A stretch of DNA of 40,490 nt from Anaerococcus degeneri (GTDB lineage: Bacteria; Bacillota; Clostridia; Tissierellales; Peptoniphilaceae), in NCBI RefSeq assembly GCF_017874475.1, contig NZ_JAGGLO010000013.1, forward strand, positions 1 to 40,490, written 5' to 3'. This document shows positions 1 through 9,544 of this stretch, one piece after another. The first letter of the stretch is position 1, and each line of letters starts with the position of its first letter. The position numbers and the translations under genes are program-made. The notes beneath the pieces were generated by a model, which saw nothing but the letters and a program-made list of their open reading frames with translations, searched no databases and had not been told where the DNA came from.

Positions 1-51
1 CTTTTAACGATAGCACTGGAAGAAGCCTGTAATTTCTACACTTTATTTTAC

Positions 52-1854
52 TTAGTGGGTGCAACTCTTGTCATCAATACGACAGTCTCCACATGTGTTG
101 TCCATAGGATAGGAACACAAATTATTAACCTCGTCGCTTGATTGAGGATACAATTTGTTATCAGTTTTCTCATCAACTTCCTTAGCATTTTTTCTTCTAC
201 TCTTAAATAATCTTCCGTCCTGAGAATCCTTTTTCCCTGTCTTATATATGATTGTAATCATTGCAGGATCAATTTCTCCTTCATCGTTAGTTCCTCCAAT
301 GATGATTTTATCTACTATACTTTCAAATACAGCTCTATCAAATTCCTCAAGGTATTTATTGGACTCAAGTAATTTTTTAAATCCCTCAAGCCTTTTCTTC
401 AATGCTTTTTCATCGGTAAGTGTTACCTCTAAAGTCCTCTTTTCTGCAAGTAGTTTCTCTTTACTAATAGCTATTTCATTATACTTGTCCTGATATACAT
501 CCATGCTGATTGACTCATTCAGCCTTAACTCAACAAGATCCTTTTCTTTTTTTAGTACCTTATCAAGTTGATTTGTAATCTTCTTCAGATCTTTAGCTAA
601 ACTGTTGTCTTTCAATTCTTCTTCCACAGTTTTAAGGAATTCATTGGTAATTTCCACATTATTATGGCATACCTGACGGTAGCTTTCCATAAATGCTTTT
701 TCTATGGCTTCTTCTTCAATCCCTTTGCTATGCGGACAATACTTCTTTCCGTTTTTAGTAGCATTGACACACTGCCATATAACTTTTGTATATTCTGAAC
801 TTGAATGCCAATTTCTTCTTGAAAGATTATGACCGCAAAATCCACATTCAAGCATACTGCTAAAAGCATATTTTCTTGAATACTTTTCTCTTTTGCCACC
901 ATTATTGGCAACAGTATTTCTGTTTTTTGACCTTCTCAATCTAATACCTTGAGCTTTTTCAAAATCTTCTTCTGAAATGATTGGCTCGTGATGGTTTTCT
1001 ATATAAAACTTATCCTGTTCTCCGAAATTATCCAATCTTCTCTTTGAAATAGGATCAACCGTATAGGTCTTTCCCATCATAAGATCCCCTTTATATTTTT
1101 CGTTTTTTATGATTCCTAAAACAGTTGTTTCAGTCCATCTTTTATTTCCTCTTGGCGATAAATATCCCTGTTCTTCCAGTTCTCTGGAAATTACCATACC
1201 GCCAACACCTTCAATGTATCTTCTGAAAATATATCTTACAATCTCAGCTTCTTTTTTATTGATAGAAATGCTTTTAGTTTCCGGATCATAGTCATAGCCT
1301 AAACACCCTTGAAAGCCGACCATTTCTCCTCTTTCCATCTTCATTCTCAAACCTTTTTTGACATTGGCTGAAATATTCTCTACTTCCTGTTGAGCAACTG
1401 AACTTAAAATTGTTAAAAGCAACTCCCCGTCCATTGTTAAGGTGTTTATGTTTTCCTCTTCAAAAAAGACTGCAACATTAAATTCTTTCAGCTTTCTTAC
1501 ATACTTTAAGGTATCTAAGGTATTTCTCGCAAATCTTGATATAGACTTTGTAATTATCATATCTATATCGCCATTCATGCAGTCATTTATCAACCTTTGA
1601 AAATCAATTCTTCGATCAACCTGTGTTCCTGTTATCGCTTCGTCAGCATATATTCCGGCAAGAGTCCACTCGTTATTCTTCTGTATAAATTCTGTGTAGT
1701 GTTCTACCTGAGAATTATAGCTGTTAATCTGATCTTCGGTATCCGTACTAACTCTGCAATAAGCTGCCACTCTCTTTATTGAGCGTTCAACACAGCCTGA
1801 TGCAGTTCTTTTCAGTGTGGTATCACCTTTAATAACTTTTACATCTTTCTTCAC
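52..1854 (-). CDS. Large serine recombinase (site-specific integrase/excisionase of the backbone ICE)
   Basis: 600-aa large serine recombinase, expected to integrate and excise the outer element through a serine-DNA intermediate. The N-terminal resolvase domain (about residues 27-180) carries AYCRVSTD with the nucleophile at Ser36. The recombinase domain follows (about 190-310), then a zinc ribbon beginning CGFCGHNL near residue 337 and a long coiled-coil segment (about 410-510), the usual order for this family. The start is GTG at 1854, about seven bases after AAGGAGGCGG; the nearby ATG runs straight into a stop. The tail contains a further cysteine cluster (LCSYPMDNTCGDC then CTH) that is not part of the catalytic core. 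It is the last complete gene at this edge, as expected for the integrase end of a Tn1549/CTn-like element, so an attachment site may lie just left of the window. Family assignment is firm; the partner site is unknown. Confidence 0.95.
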   Translation of the reverse strand: MKKDVKVIKGDTTLKRTASGCVERSIKRVAAYCRVSTDTEDQINSYNSQVEHYTEFIQKNNEWTLAGIYADEAITGTQVDRRIDFQRLINDCMNGDIDMIITKSISRFARNTLDTLKYVRKLKEFNVAVFFEEENINTLTMDGELLLTILSSVAQQEVENISANVKKGLRMKMERGEMVGFQGCLGYDYDPETKSISINKKEAEIVRYIFRRYIEGVGGMVISRELEEQGYLSPRGNKRWTETTVLGIIKNEKYKGDLMMGKTYTVDPISKRRLDNFGEQDKFYIENHHEPIISEEDFEKAQGIRLRRSKNRNTVANNGGKREKYSRKYAFSSMLECGFCGHNLSRRNWHSSSEYTKVIWQCVNATKNGKKYCPHSKGIEEEAIEKAFMESYRQVCHNNVEITNEFLKTVEEELKDNSLAKDLKKITNQLDKVLKKEKDLVELRLNESISMDVYQDKYNEIAISKEKLLAEKRTLEVTLTDEKALKKRLEGFKKLLESNKYLEEFDRAVFESIVDKIIIGGTNDEGEIDPAMITIIYKTGKKDSQDGRLFKSRRKNAKEVDEKTDNKLYPQSSDEVNNLCSYPMDNTCGDCRIDDKSCTH

Positions 1855-1914
1855 TGCATCCGCCTCCTTTTTGTATCTTTCTATGCAGTCTTATTATACC
1901 ACACTTGCAAAACA

Positions 1915-2061
1915 TTATAAATATAATTCTGTTGAAATGTTGTACTTTTTCATCAGTTTTAACTTTATCTTCCTGTATTCAATATCATTTAGTAAATGTT
2001 TGGACAGCAAGATAGATAGCATAGATAATTGGAGGCTATATTTTAGTAATTCGTTATTCAT
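1915..2061 (-). CDS. 48-aa SHOCT-like small protein upstream of the recombinase
   Basis: Short ORF beginning MNNELLKYSLQLSMLSILLS and ending NISTELYL, preceded by a strong ribosome-binding site (GAGGAGGG) seven bases before the ATG. The pattern of an amphipathic helix, a leucine-rich stretch, then a short helix with ..LNDIEYRKIK..LMKKYNI matches the SHOCT type of small domain, often seen immediately upstream of large serine recombinases in clostridial ICEs. It lies 60 bases upstream of the recombinase on the same strand and is probably co-transcribed with it. A role as oligomerisation or recombination-directionality partner is inference from position only. No paralogue is visible in the window. 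Confidence 0.7.
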   Translation of the reverse strand: MNNELLKYSLQLSMLSILLSKHLLNDIEYRKIKLKLMKKYNISTELYL

Positions 2062-2519
2062 TATAAACCCTCCTCGTTAAAAATCATTTTTAAGTTTTAT
2101 GACATTGGTAGGTGCATTGGCTGCTACATAGGAATCTCACCTCCGCCCCTTATTAAGACGAGCCGGCTTAAACTATTGAAGTATCATTATCACTACTTGT
2201 ATCACAGAACAGATTGCCACATCTGTTTTTTTATGTATTCTTATTTATCGCTCGCTTTCTTATATCCTTGGCTAACCAGTATTCATAAAACCGAAAACTT
2301 TCAGCAGAAAGGTCATGGCGTAAGTCATAATCCTCCACAAGTAGATAAAGTCCTACCTTGGTCTATTCAGTTGTCAAAGATCAATATTTGAAAGGGATTG
2401 TTTTCTTTACATTTTCCTATTTGCCATAAGCAGGCTATCTCTTATTCAAGAAAGTAAAGGAGATCAAACTCCCCTTCACTTTACATAAGGAAAATTTGAC
2501 CCCTTTGGTTACCGAAGTT
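2062..2519 (-). other. Non-coding interval between the sigma-like gene and the SHOCT gene, with an AUG-stop mini-ORF
   Basis: No convincing long gene here. On the minus strand a near-perfect Shine-Dalgarno sequence, GGAGGTGAG, is followed after six bases by ATG TAG (2129-2124), that is, a start codon directly followed by a stop. An overlapping GTG frame at 2140-2090 would encode a 16-aa Cys-rich peptide, MRFLCSSQCTYQCHKT. On the plus strand ACAGAT..ATCTGT plus a T-run (2209-2232) forms a small hairpin. The mini-ORF is about 60 bases upstream of the SHOCT start and looks like a translational control element; function is inferred. Confidence 0.4.
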
Positions 2520-2930
2520 CTAAAGTTCTTCGATAAATTTTTTCAGCTTTTCAAGAATTTTGTTTCTTCTTTTGATTAAAGCCGGATGTGTAATACTTTT
2601 AAGCTTTGCTACTGAACGAACCGTTTCATCATTGAAATACAAGCGTTCAATAATATCTCTTTCTTCTGCATTGAGCCTTGATATAGCATTTCTGACTGCT
2701 TCAATCATCATCTGTGTTTCCACAATTTTTTCTACATCAACGCTTTCATCAATAATGCTATCCACAAAGTGTCCATCATGATCCAATGATGAAAAAAAGA
2801 GCAAGTGGTTTTTCTTGTCCACCTGCTCTAAATACTTTTCGTGTTCTCTTTCTCGCCAGTAGACTTTGTATATCTGCTCACTGACTTTGACCTTTTGTCC
2901 GTTTACATAAAGGTAATATTCTTTTGGCAT
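2520..2930 (-). CDS. Sigma-70 region-4-like regulatory protein of the ICE backbone
   Basis: 136-aa protein of the sigma-70-like family that recurs in Tn1549-type elements. The N-terminal part (YYLYVNGQKVKVSEQIYKVY) is a conserved lead-in of this family. The C-terminal 60 residues (about AISRLNAEERDIIERLYF through SITHPALIKRRNKI) form a region-4 type helix-turn-helix. It has no region 2, so it is likely a DNA-binding activator or sigma-like factor rather than a complete sigma. I chose the ATG at 2930 rather than the upstream ATG at 2945, because GGAGG overlapping the upstream codons is correctly placed for 2930. It is separated from the cargo operon by the terminator at 2973-3013 and probably regulates the recombinase block downstream. 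Confidence 0.75.
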   Translation of the reverse strand: MPKEYYLYVNGQKVKVSEQIYKVYWREREHEKYLEQVDKKNHLLFFSSLDHDGHFVDSIIDESVDVEKIVETQMMIEAVRNAISRLNAEERDIIERLYFNDETVRSVAKLKSITHPALIKRRNKILEKLKKFIEEL

Positions 2931-2972
2931 ATATGTTTCCTCCATTCTTTTTTTGTCTGCTTGTTTTCAGGC

Positions 2973-3013
2973 AAAAAAAGGAGGACTCCTGCATCTTGGC
3001 ATGAGAAGTCCTC
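2973..3013 (-). terminator. Rho-independent terminator after the MATE cargo operon
   Basis: On the minus strand GAGGACT (3013-3007) pairs with AGTCCTC (2987-2981) around an imperfectly paired loop, followed by CTTTTTTTG. It separates the MATE-ended cargo operon from the sigma-like gene. Confidence 0.7.
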
Positions 3014-3246
3014 TAAAACGAAAGAAACTTGTTCTTTTATAAACACTATTTAATTTTTCAATATAATTTGTAGATTCATTATCTTCTATAAAGCAAACCG
3101 AAAAAAGGGAAGAAAATGTTCTTACTATTTTTTATTATTGAATATAAAGATTTCTTCATAATTTCCTCCCTCATTCTTATATCGAACTAATATTCATATA
3201 TCAAACCTTTCTAATAGTTTATTTTCACCTTTGGATAATAAGATAC

Positions 3247-4605
3247 TTAACAATTTATCGCTTCTTCTTTTCCAATTTTTCTAAGTCTGTTAAGCATTAA
3301 AAACAAGCCGAGCAAAATCATACTAAAATCTACAATAGGTTCAGCCCACCAAACTGCTAATCCTTCAAATACCTTTGGCAATAGCAATATCGCCGGAATA
3401 AATAAAATCAGTTGTCTAAGCATTACAATCATGCTCGCTTTTTTCCCATCTCCAATAGATTGGAAAAATGTAAGAGTCATAATCATAATTCCATACAAGA
3501 TGAAAGTAGAGTAGAACAATTTAAAGTTCATAACTCCAGCTTCAATTATTTCACTTCTCACATTAAACAATGACAATAATTTTTCAGAGAAAAACATGGA
3601 TGGTATCCAAGAAATAGCAGCAAGTATTGTTGCCCCATACATGAAAATCTTCATAGTATCTTTTACTCTTTGATATTGTTTTGCTCCAAAATTAGCTCCT
3701 ATAACGGGTTGTAAGCCTTGACTCATTCCCCACAATGGAATAAATGAGAACATATAAAGTCTCATTGTTGCTGACATTAGAATTCCCCAATTATCTCCAC
3801 CATAAGCAAAAGCCTGCTTGAACAAAAATGTTTGTTGTACTGCAAATAAAATTTGCATCATCATAGCCGAACTTCCTATGCTAAACATTTCACTGTAAAT
3901 TGCCTTGCTCTTTTGGATTTTATGGATACCAACAAAAGCACTTTTCTTTGAAAAATAGTGAAATGTTAATATCGCCTGTACAATTTGAGATATTACAGTT
4001 GCAATAGCTGCCCCCTCAATTGCATACTCTCCCATTAACTTCATAAAAATAGGATCTAAAATAATATTTAATAAAGCACCTACTCCCATAATCATCATAG
4101 ATTGCTTCAATGCACCTTCACCACGCATTGTCATATTACCTGCTTGAGCAAAATTCACAAATATTGAACCAAAGAAAACTACTCTTAAATATCTAACTCC
4201 CAGTTCTTTAATATTCCCTTTTGCTCCTACCAAGTCAAGAAAATTAGGTGCAAATACCAAGCCTAATACGGTGATTACTATAGAGAATAAAATTACCCAA
4301 TAACAAAAATTTCCAAATATTTTATCCGTTGTTTCTTTATCTCCCTTTCCAATAGCCCTTGATAATATTGACGCACTACCAACTCCAATAAGTGCTGATA
4401 TACCACCATTTATTATTGTTAAAGACATTGATATACTAATGGCAGACATAGCATAATCCCCTATAATCCACCCAGCAAATATTCCATCCATAAATGGATA
4501 AAGTCCTATAACTACCATCCCTATAATTCCCGGAATAGCTAATTGAAACAACAAGTCTTTAGGACTTTTTGTTAAAAGTTGTGTTTTCATATCTTGTTTT
4601 CCCAT
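3247..4605 (-). CDS. MATE family multidrug/sodium efflux protein
   Basis: 452-aa polytopic membrane protein with about twelve hydrophobic segments in two repeats, the size and layout of MepA/NorM-type MATE antiporters, which export cationic drugs with Na+ or H+ influx. The opening LLFQLAIPGIIGMVVIGLYP and the mid-protein GEGALKQSMMIMGVGALLNI segment with its downstream LDPIFM are typical MATE motifs. GGAGGGAG precedes the ATG at a normal distance. It is the last gene of the TetR-ECF-ABC-ABC-MATE operon, 35 bases after the second exporter gene. It could export a metabolite handled by the same operon rather than a drug; substrate unknown. Confidence 0.9.
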   Translation of the reverse strand: MGKQDMKTQLLTKSPKDLLFQLAIPGIIGMVVIGLYPFMDGIFAGWIIGDYAMSAISISMSLTIINGGISALIGVGSASILSRAIGKGDKETTDKIFGNFCYWVILFSIVITVLGLVFAPNFLDLVGAKGNIKELGVRYLRVVFFGSIFVNFAQAGNMTMRGEGALKQSMMIMGVGALLNIILDPIFMKLMGEYAIEGAAIATVISQIVQAILTFHYFSKKSAFVGIHKIQKSKAIYSEMFSIGSSAMMMQILFAVQQTFLFKQAFAYGGDNWGILMSATMRLYMFSFIPLWGMSQGLQPVIGANFGAKQYQRVKDTMKIFMYGATILAAISWIPSMFFSEKLLSLFNVRSEIIEAGVMNFKLFYSTFILYGIMIMTLTFFQSIGDGKKASMIVMLRQLILFIPAILLLPKVFEGLAVWWAEPIVDFSMILLGLFLMLNRLRKIGKEEAINC

Positions 4606-4640
4606 ATAACTCCCTCCAATTGTTTTTAATATTTTTTAAC

Positions 4641-6374
4641 TTATGATAGCTGCCACTTGGTTGCTACTTGTCTTGCTTCAACAAAATTTTTGTAAATACC
4701 ATCTGTTTGAATTAGTTCTTCGTGTGTTCCTTTTTGCATTATCTTTCCATTAGCCAATACAAGAATTTGATTTGCATTTTTTATAGTTTTTAGCCTATGT
4801 GCAATCATAATTACCGTTTTATTTCTCGTAAGTTCCTCCATTGCAAGCTGTAATTTATCCTCATTTTCAGGATCAACATTTGCTGTGGCTTCATCAAAAA
4901 TAATAATTGGTGCATTTTTTATTATCGCCCTTGCTATAGATATTCTTTGTCTTTCTCCACCAGATAAACTTGCACCACCTTCTCCTATAACAGTTTGGTA
5001 TTGTTCAGGAAGGTTCATAATAAAATCATGACAGCAAGCCTTTTTAGCAGCATCTACTACTTCTTCATGGGTAGCATTAGGCTTAGCAAACTTTATATTA
5101 TTTTCTATAGTATCTTGGAACAAATACACATTTTGGAAAACCATACTGATTTGTTTCATCAATGACTCTAAGGAATATTCTTTTATATTATGTCCTCCTA
5201 TACTAATCTTCCCGTTATCTATATCCCAAAACCTTGCAATCAAGTTACAAAATGTGGTTTTTCCAGCTCCTGAAGGTCCGACTATTGCAGTCATTTGGTT
5301 TTGTGGTATATCAACAGATATATCATCAAGAATTTTCTTTCCTGAATATGCAAATTCTACATTTTCAAAAGAAATATTAAAATTAGCAGGTTTTATATCT
5401 TTTCCTTCAATATCCATTTGTGGAAATTCTTCTAATTTCTTGGTTTGTTCAATAGAGCCACTAACAACTCTAAGGGCAGTTGTCGCACTTCCTGCCAATT
5501 TAATTTGTGAAAAAGCAAGAAATGAAATTATGATTGTCATAACTGTATTCAGAAACGAAAGTTCTCCTCTTTGGTAGAAGAAAATACCTGCACCTATGAT
5601 TAAAATGCTGAACAAATCTAAAAGAATATTTTGAACAATCGTGTAAGGTGTAAACAACTTTTCACAATCAAGATTTGTTTTTCTGGTATTTTCAATAGCA
5701 CCTCTAACTTTCTCATCACCTTTACCGGTTAAATTAAAGGATTTTATAACAGACATTCCTCCAATCTGTTCTAAAACAGTATCTACTAATTTTGCTGAAG
5801 CCATTTGTCGTTTAGGAAGAACCTCTCTTGACTTCTTTTCCATTTTTGACAAAATAACCAAATATAATAGACTTCCGACAGTTACAATAAAACCTATTCT
5901 CCATTCAAATATTAAAATCATCAAAGTAAAGATTATAGTATTTATAAATCCCGACAAGGTATTTACCATAACCATCGCAGCCGTATTTTCCACGTCTTCT
6001 AAAACGGTTGTAGAAATACCAACGACTTCTCCCCCATTGTTTTCATTAAAAAATCCCATAGGAATTTTTTTGAGCATTTCCCCTATTGAAATTCTTTTAT
6101 TTGCAACCATAAAATAGCTTGCATGGCATTGTTGTAACTGTGAATAATAATTTGCAATACTTCTGCCTACTATGCTTACAACAAGAAGTATCAAAGCAAT
6201 CCACGCAGGTGTCATACTCATATCTTTTTCAGCAACAGCTTTAACTATAAAATAAATTGCACTGATTTGAAGCATGTGAAAAATTGCAAACAAGAAACTT
6301 ACCCATATAGAATGGTATATATTTTTCTTCTCATCACCTGAGAAATCTAAAATTTTTTTTAAAGCACTTAGCAT
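4641..6374 (-). CDS. Half-size ABC transporter (permease-ATPase fusion), second subunit
   Basis: 577-aa fusion of an ABC type-1 membrane domain (about six segments, residues 20-300) and a C-terminal ATPase domain. The ATPase has Walker A GPSGAGKTT, signature LSGGERQRIS, Walker B IIIFDEAT and a switch histidine in MIAHRL, so it should hydrolyse ATP. It overlaps the preceding exporter gene by seven bases, a sign of translational coupling and of a heterodimer. This pair resembles the IrtAB/YbtPQ group of half-transporters, best known for siderophore or metallophore import, though general exporters look alike at this level. Substrate is inferred from context only. Confidence 0.88.
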   Translation of the reverse strand: MLSALKKILDFSGDEKKNIYHSIWVSFLFAIFHMLQISAIYFIVKAVAEKDMSMTPAWIALILLVVSIVGRSIANYYSQLQQCHASYFMVANKRISIGEMLKKIPMGFFNENNGGEVVGISTTVLEDVENTAAMVMVNTLSGFINTIIFTLMILIFEWRIGFIVTVGSLLYLVILSKMEKKSREVLPKRQMASAKLVDTVLEQIGGMSVIKSFNLTGKGDEKVRGAIENTRKTNLDCEKLFTPYTIVQNILLDLFSILIIGAGIFFYQRGELSFLNTVMTIIISFLAFSQIKLAGSATTALRVVSGSIEQTKKLEEFPQMDIEGKDIKPANFNISFENVEFAYSGKKILDDISVDIPQNQMTAIVGPSGAGKTTFCNLIARFWDIDNGKISIGGHNIKEYSLESLMKQISMVFQNVYLFQDTIENNIKFAKPNATHEEVVDAAKKACCHDFIMNLPEQYQTVIGEGGASLSGGERQRISIARAIIKNAPIIIFDEATANVDPENEDKLQLAMEELTRNKTVIMIAHRLKTIKNANQILVLANGKIMQKGTHEELIQTDGIYKNFVEARQVATKWQLS

Positions 6375-8113
6375 TTTATTTCACCATCCTTTACTCCAAT
6401 ATGAGCATTCCACATTTTTTTATATAGCTCACAATCTTCCATTAACTCGTTATGTTTACCATGTGAAATAAGCTCTCCATTCTCAACAAAAAAGATTTGT
6501 TGAACATCTGTTATTGTTGATAACCTGTGTGCAATAACGATAACAGTTTTATTTTGTATCAATTTTGATAGAGCTTCTTTGATAATCACCTCATTCTCCG
6601 GATCAATATATGAAGTTGCTTCATCCAATATCACTATCGGGGATTTTTTAAGCATTGCTCTTGCTATTGAGATTCTTTGTCTTTCTCCTCCTGAAATATG
6701 GCTACCACTGCTTCCGACAACTGTGTCATAGCCTTTTTCCATATTCATAATAAAATCATGGCAGCCTGACTTCTTTGCAATATTTTCAACTTCTTTATCA
6801 CTTGCACTTGGATTTCCCATTCGTATGTTTTCCCTAATGCTTTCATTAAAAAGGAAATTGTCTTGAGAAACAAATGCTACTAAGCTATATAACTGTTTAA
6901 GAGGAATCTCTTGGAGATTATATCCACCAATTTTTATGCTTCCTGTATTTATGTCCCAATATCCTGCTATCAGTTTTGCCAAAGTTGACTTTCCACTACC
7001 GCTCGGTCCAACAAAAGCTACCGTTGTCCCTTCTTCTATGTTTAACGACACTCCATGAAGAATTTCCTTTCCTTCTTCATATCCAAACTTCACATCTTGC
7101 AGGGCAATATCATATTTGTTTATTTTCACATCAACATTGGAATGAATTTGCTCTTTTCCTTCTAAAATTGAATTAATGGAATTTGCAATAGTTCCTATCT
7201 TTGCAAGACCATCAACAAAATTCATCGTTTCAAGTAAAGGTCCTGCAATTCCTAACGACAAAATAATAACTACTATAAATGTTTCTATACTCAAGCTTCC
7301 ATTGATGTAAAAATACCAGCCAACCGGAAGGATTGTTATCATTGTAGTAGGCGATATATTTTTTGATAAAGACACAGGAAGTTGACAGCTTCTCATCCAT
7401 TCATAGAAATACTTTGCATTTGCAATAACCTTATCTTTATATTTTGCATATGACCTTTTATCCTGATTGAAGGTTTTGATCACTTCTATTCCGTTAACAT
7501 ACTCCACAATTGCCGAGTTCATTTCACGACTAACTTTTACAGATCCTTCATACTGAGCAGCGTAGTTTTTCATCACAAGTCCCATGAAAAACATTCCTAA
7601 AGGAATAGAAACTAATGACAATAACGCCATTCTCCAGTCAAGAAATAACAAATATATGAATATACTCAAAGAGCCTAATATATTGGATGTCATTTCAGGT
7701 AATAAGTGTGCAAGAGGTTTCTCCATACTTTCGACCTGATCGACTATAATTTGCTTTAAATTACCGCTTGGAATATTTATTATTTCTCCCAATGGCATCT
7801 TTGGAAGTTTATCAAGCATTCTTAAACGAATATCTTTTAGTACACTAAAAGTCGCTTTATGAGATACTGATAATGCCAAAGAATATAAAATTGATTTCAA
7901 AGCATATGATAGCAAGCTTATGCCAAGCCACATAAGATAAACCTTGCTGTCTTCAATTCCATTCACTAAATAAACTAAAATGCGACTTGCCGCAATGTAT
8001 GGAACAATCCCCGCTAAAACACCAATACTCGCTATAAATACTGATGTCTTTAATTTTGGATGTTCATCATGTGCAAGCTCCCACAATATTGCAGTAGGAC
8101 TTTTTTCTTTCAT
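6368..8113 (-). CDS. Half-size ABC transporter (permease-ATPase fusion), first subunit
   Basis: 581-aa partner of the previous entry, again with an N-terminal six-segment membrane domain and a C-terminal ATPase: Walker A GPSGSGKST, signature ISGGERQRIS, Walker B IVILDEAT, then VIAHRLSTI. Both catalytic sites of the predicted heterodimer look intact, unlike asymmetric exporters with one degenerate site. It begins 33 bases downstream of the EcfA gene and is part of the same operon. Together with the ECF genes it looks like an uptake or metallophore module; that is inference. Confidence 0.88.
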   Translation of the reverse strand: MKEKSPTAILWELAHDEHPKLKTSVFIASIGVLAGIVPYIAASRILVYLVNGIEDSKVYLMWLGISLLSYALKSILYSLALSVSHKATFSVLKDIRLRMLDKLPKMPLGEIINIPSGNLKQIIVDQVESMEKPLAHLLPEMTSNILGSLSIFIYLLFLDWRMALLSLVSIPLGMFFMGLVMKNYAAQYEGSVKVSREMNSAIVEYVNGIEVIKTFNQDKRSYAKYKDKVIANAKYFYEWMRSCQLPVSLSKNISPTTMITILPVGWYFYINGSLSIETFIVVIILSLGIAGPLLETMNFVDGLAKIGTIANSINSILEGKEQIHSNVDVKINKYDIALQDVKFGYEEGKEILHGVSLNIEEGTTVAFVGPSGSGKSTLAKLIAGYWDINTGSIKIGGYNLQEIPLKQLYSLVAFVSQDNFLFNESIRENIRMGNPSASDKEVENIAKKSGCHDFIMNMEKGYDTVVGSSGSHISGGERQRISIARAMLKKSPIVILDEATSYIDPENEVIIKEALSKLIQNKTVIVIAHRLSTITDVQQIFFVENGELISHGKHNELMEDCELYKKMWNAHIGVKDGEIKC

Positions 8114-8146
8114 TTCAACACCTCCATAGTTCTATCTATTTACATT

Positions 8147-9544
8147 TCATTTCAAAAATTCATATATTGCACCATCGCATTGTTTTATAAATTCAAAATC
8201 ATGCGTGATTATAATAATAGTTTTTCCTTGCTCTACCATTTGATTTAAAAATCCAATCAAAATATCCATTTGCATTTTGCAAAGTCCACTCGTTGGCTCA
8301 TCAAACACTATGATTGGTTTTTGACTTACCATAGACATAGCAAGCAACAATCTCTGTTTTTCACCACCTGATAACGAACTTGGGTGCATTTCTTTTTTAT
8401 TAAATAAATGTACCTTTCTTAAGGCTTCATTTTTCAAATTATCCTGTTTTGTAACTGTTCCAATTTCCTGCCATACAGATTCTGTGAAAAGTTGATAATT
8501 AACATCTTGCATGACTGCAAAGATATTCTCGTACCGTTTTTTGAGCTTTTCTCCCTTATAAAAAACTTCTCCCTTGCCTTTTATAGTTCCCATAAGTAAA
8601 TTGATAAAAGTACTTTTCCCAACACCGTTTTGTCCAATAATGAAATTTATCCCGGTATTAAAAGAAACACTAAAATCAAAAATTGTATTCTTATCGTATG
8701 TTTTTTTGAAATGTAGACATGTTATTGATTCATTAACAAAGTTTGATGGAGTATTTTTTTGTAACATATCTACTTTTTCATATTGTCTATTTAAAAAATC
8801 ACTCTTAAAAATTTCATTGAAATTTCTTAAATTATGTTTTTCTGAAACTCTTACAAAGAAATCATCACTAAAATATTCTTTCGTGTATTCTTTAAAAGTT
8901 TTATTTTCTATTACACACAGCTTGTCTACAATGTCTTTCAAATAAAATAATCTATGCTCGACAATGATTATGATTTTATTTCTTTTTTTTAGCTCAATAA
9001 TAGCTCTTTTTAAGTTCTTAATTGATTCATAATCCAAAGATGAAGATGGTTCATCTAAAAGAATAATTTCATTTTCTGAAATTCCACTAGCAGTTATAGC
9101 AATTAACTGCTTCTCTCCACCGGACAGTTCAAAAATATTCTTGTCTAACAAATCTTTACTACCTAAAACATCTGAATAATAGTGTATTTTATCTAAAATT
9201 AAATTTCTTTCTATACATCTATTTTCTAATTGAAAAGCCAATTCATCTGTGGAATTGATACAATAAAACTGTGTTTTAGGATTTTGAAACACTGTAGATA
9301 TAAACTTGGATCGTTCTAATATACTCATCCCTAATAAAGATTTGTCCTTGTATAAAACATCTCCTTTTACATCTCCACAATCATATTCGGGAATAATGCC
9401 GTTTATTACTTTTAACAAACTACTTTTCCCCGTACCTGAGTGTCCCGTTATAACAGTTACCTCTCCGGGTTTGAAATTTAGATTTACATTTTCTAATATG
9501 CTTTCTCCATCAAACTTTAATACTAAATTTTGTAAACTAAGCAT
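8147..9544 (-). CDS. ECF transporter energising protein, tandem double ATPase (EcfA1-EcfA2 fusion)
   Basis: 465-aa protein with two complete ABC ATPase domains. The first has Walker A GHSGTGKSS (residues 34-42), signature LSGGEKQ and Walker B IILLDEPSS; the second has Walker A GQNGVGKST near residue 300, signature LSGGEKQRLLLA and IIVFDEPTSG. In energy-coupling factor transporters these two ATPases are usually separate proteins; here they are fused, as in CbiO/YkoD-type duplications. It overlaps ecfT by eight bases and with it and the S-component forms a complete ECF importer. The cell location is the cytoplasmic face of the membrane. Confidence 0.92.
   Translation of the reverse strand: MLSLQNLVLKFDGESILENVNLNFKPGEVTVITGHSGTGKSSLLKVINGIIPEYDCGDVKGDVLYKDKSLLGMSILERSKFISTVFQNPKTQFYCINSTDELAFQLENRCIERNLILDKIHYYSDVLGSKDLLDKNIFELSGGEKQLIAITASGISENEIILLDEPSSSLDYESIKNLKRAIIELKKRNKIIIIVEHRLFYLKDIVDKLCVIENKTFKEYTKEYFSDDFFVRVSEKHNLRNFNEIFKSDFLNRQYEKVDMLQKNTPSNFVNESITCLHFKKTYDKNTIFDFSVSFNTGINFIIGQNGVGKSTFINLLMGTIKGKGEVFYKGEKLKKRYENIFAVMQDVNYQLFTESVWQEIGTVTKQDNLKNEALRKVHLFNKKEMHPSSLSGGEKQRLLLAMSMVSQKPIIVFDEPTSGLCKMQMDILIGFLNQMVEQGKTIIIITHDFEFIKQCDGAIYEFLK

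Noticed and set aside
1-51. Attachment site of the outer ICE at the left edge
   Set aside because: Only about 50 bases follow the recombinase stop codon and no repeat partner is visible in the window, so no att site can be named.
2176-2391. 71-codon plus-strand frame in the interval before the sigma-like gene
   Set aside because: It begins ahead of a hairpin plus T-run, has no ribosome-binding site and reads as unbiased sequence.
5254-5577. 107-codon plus-strand frame inside the ABC exporter
   Set aside because: Antisense to the conserved Walker A region; its length is a by-product of the conserved coding strand.
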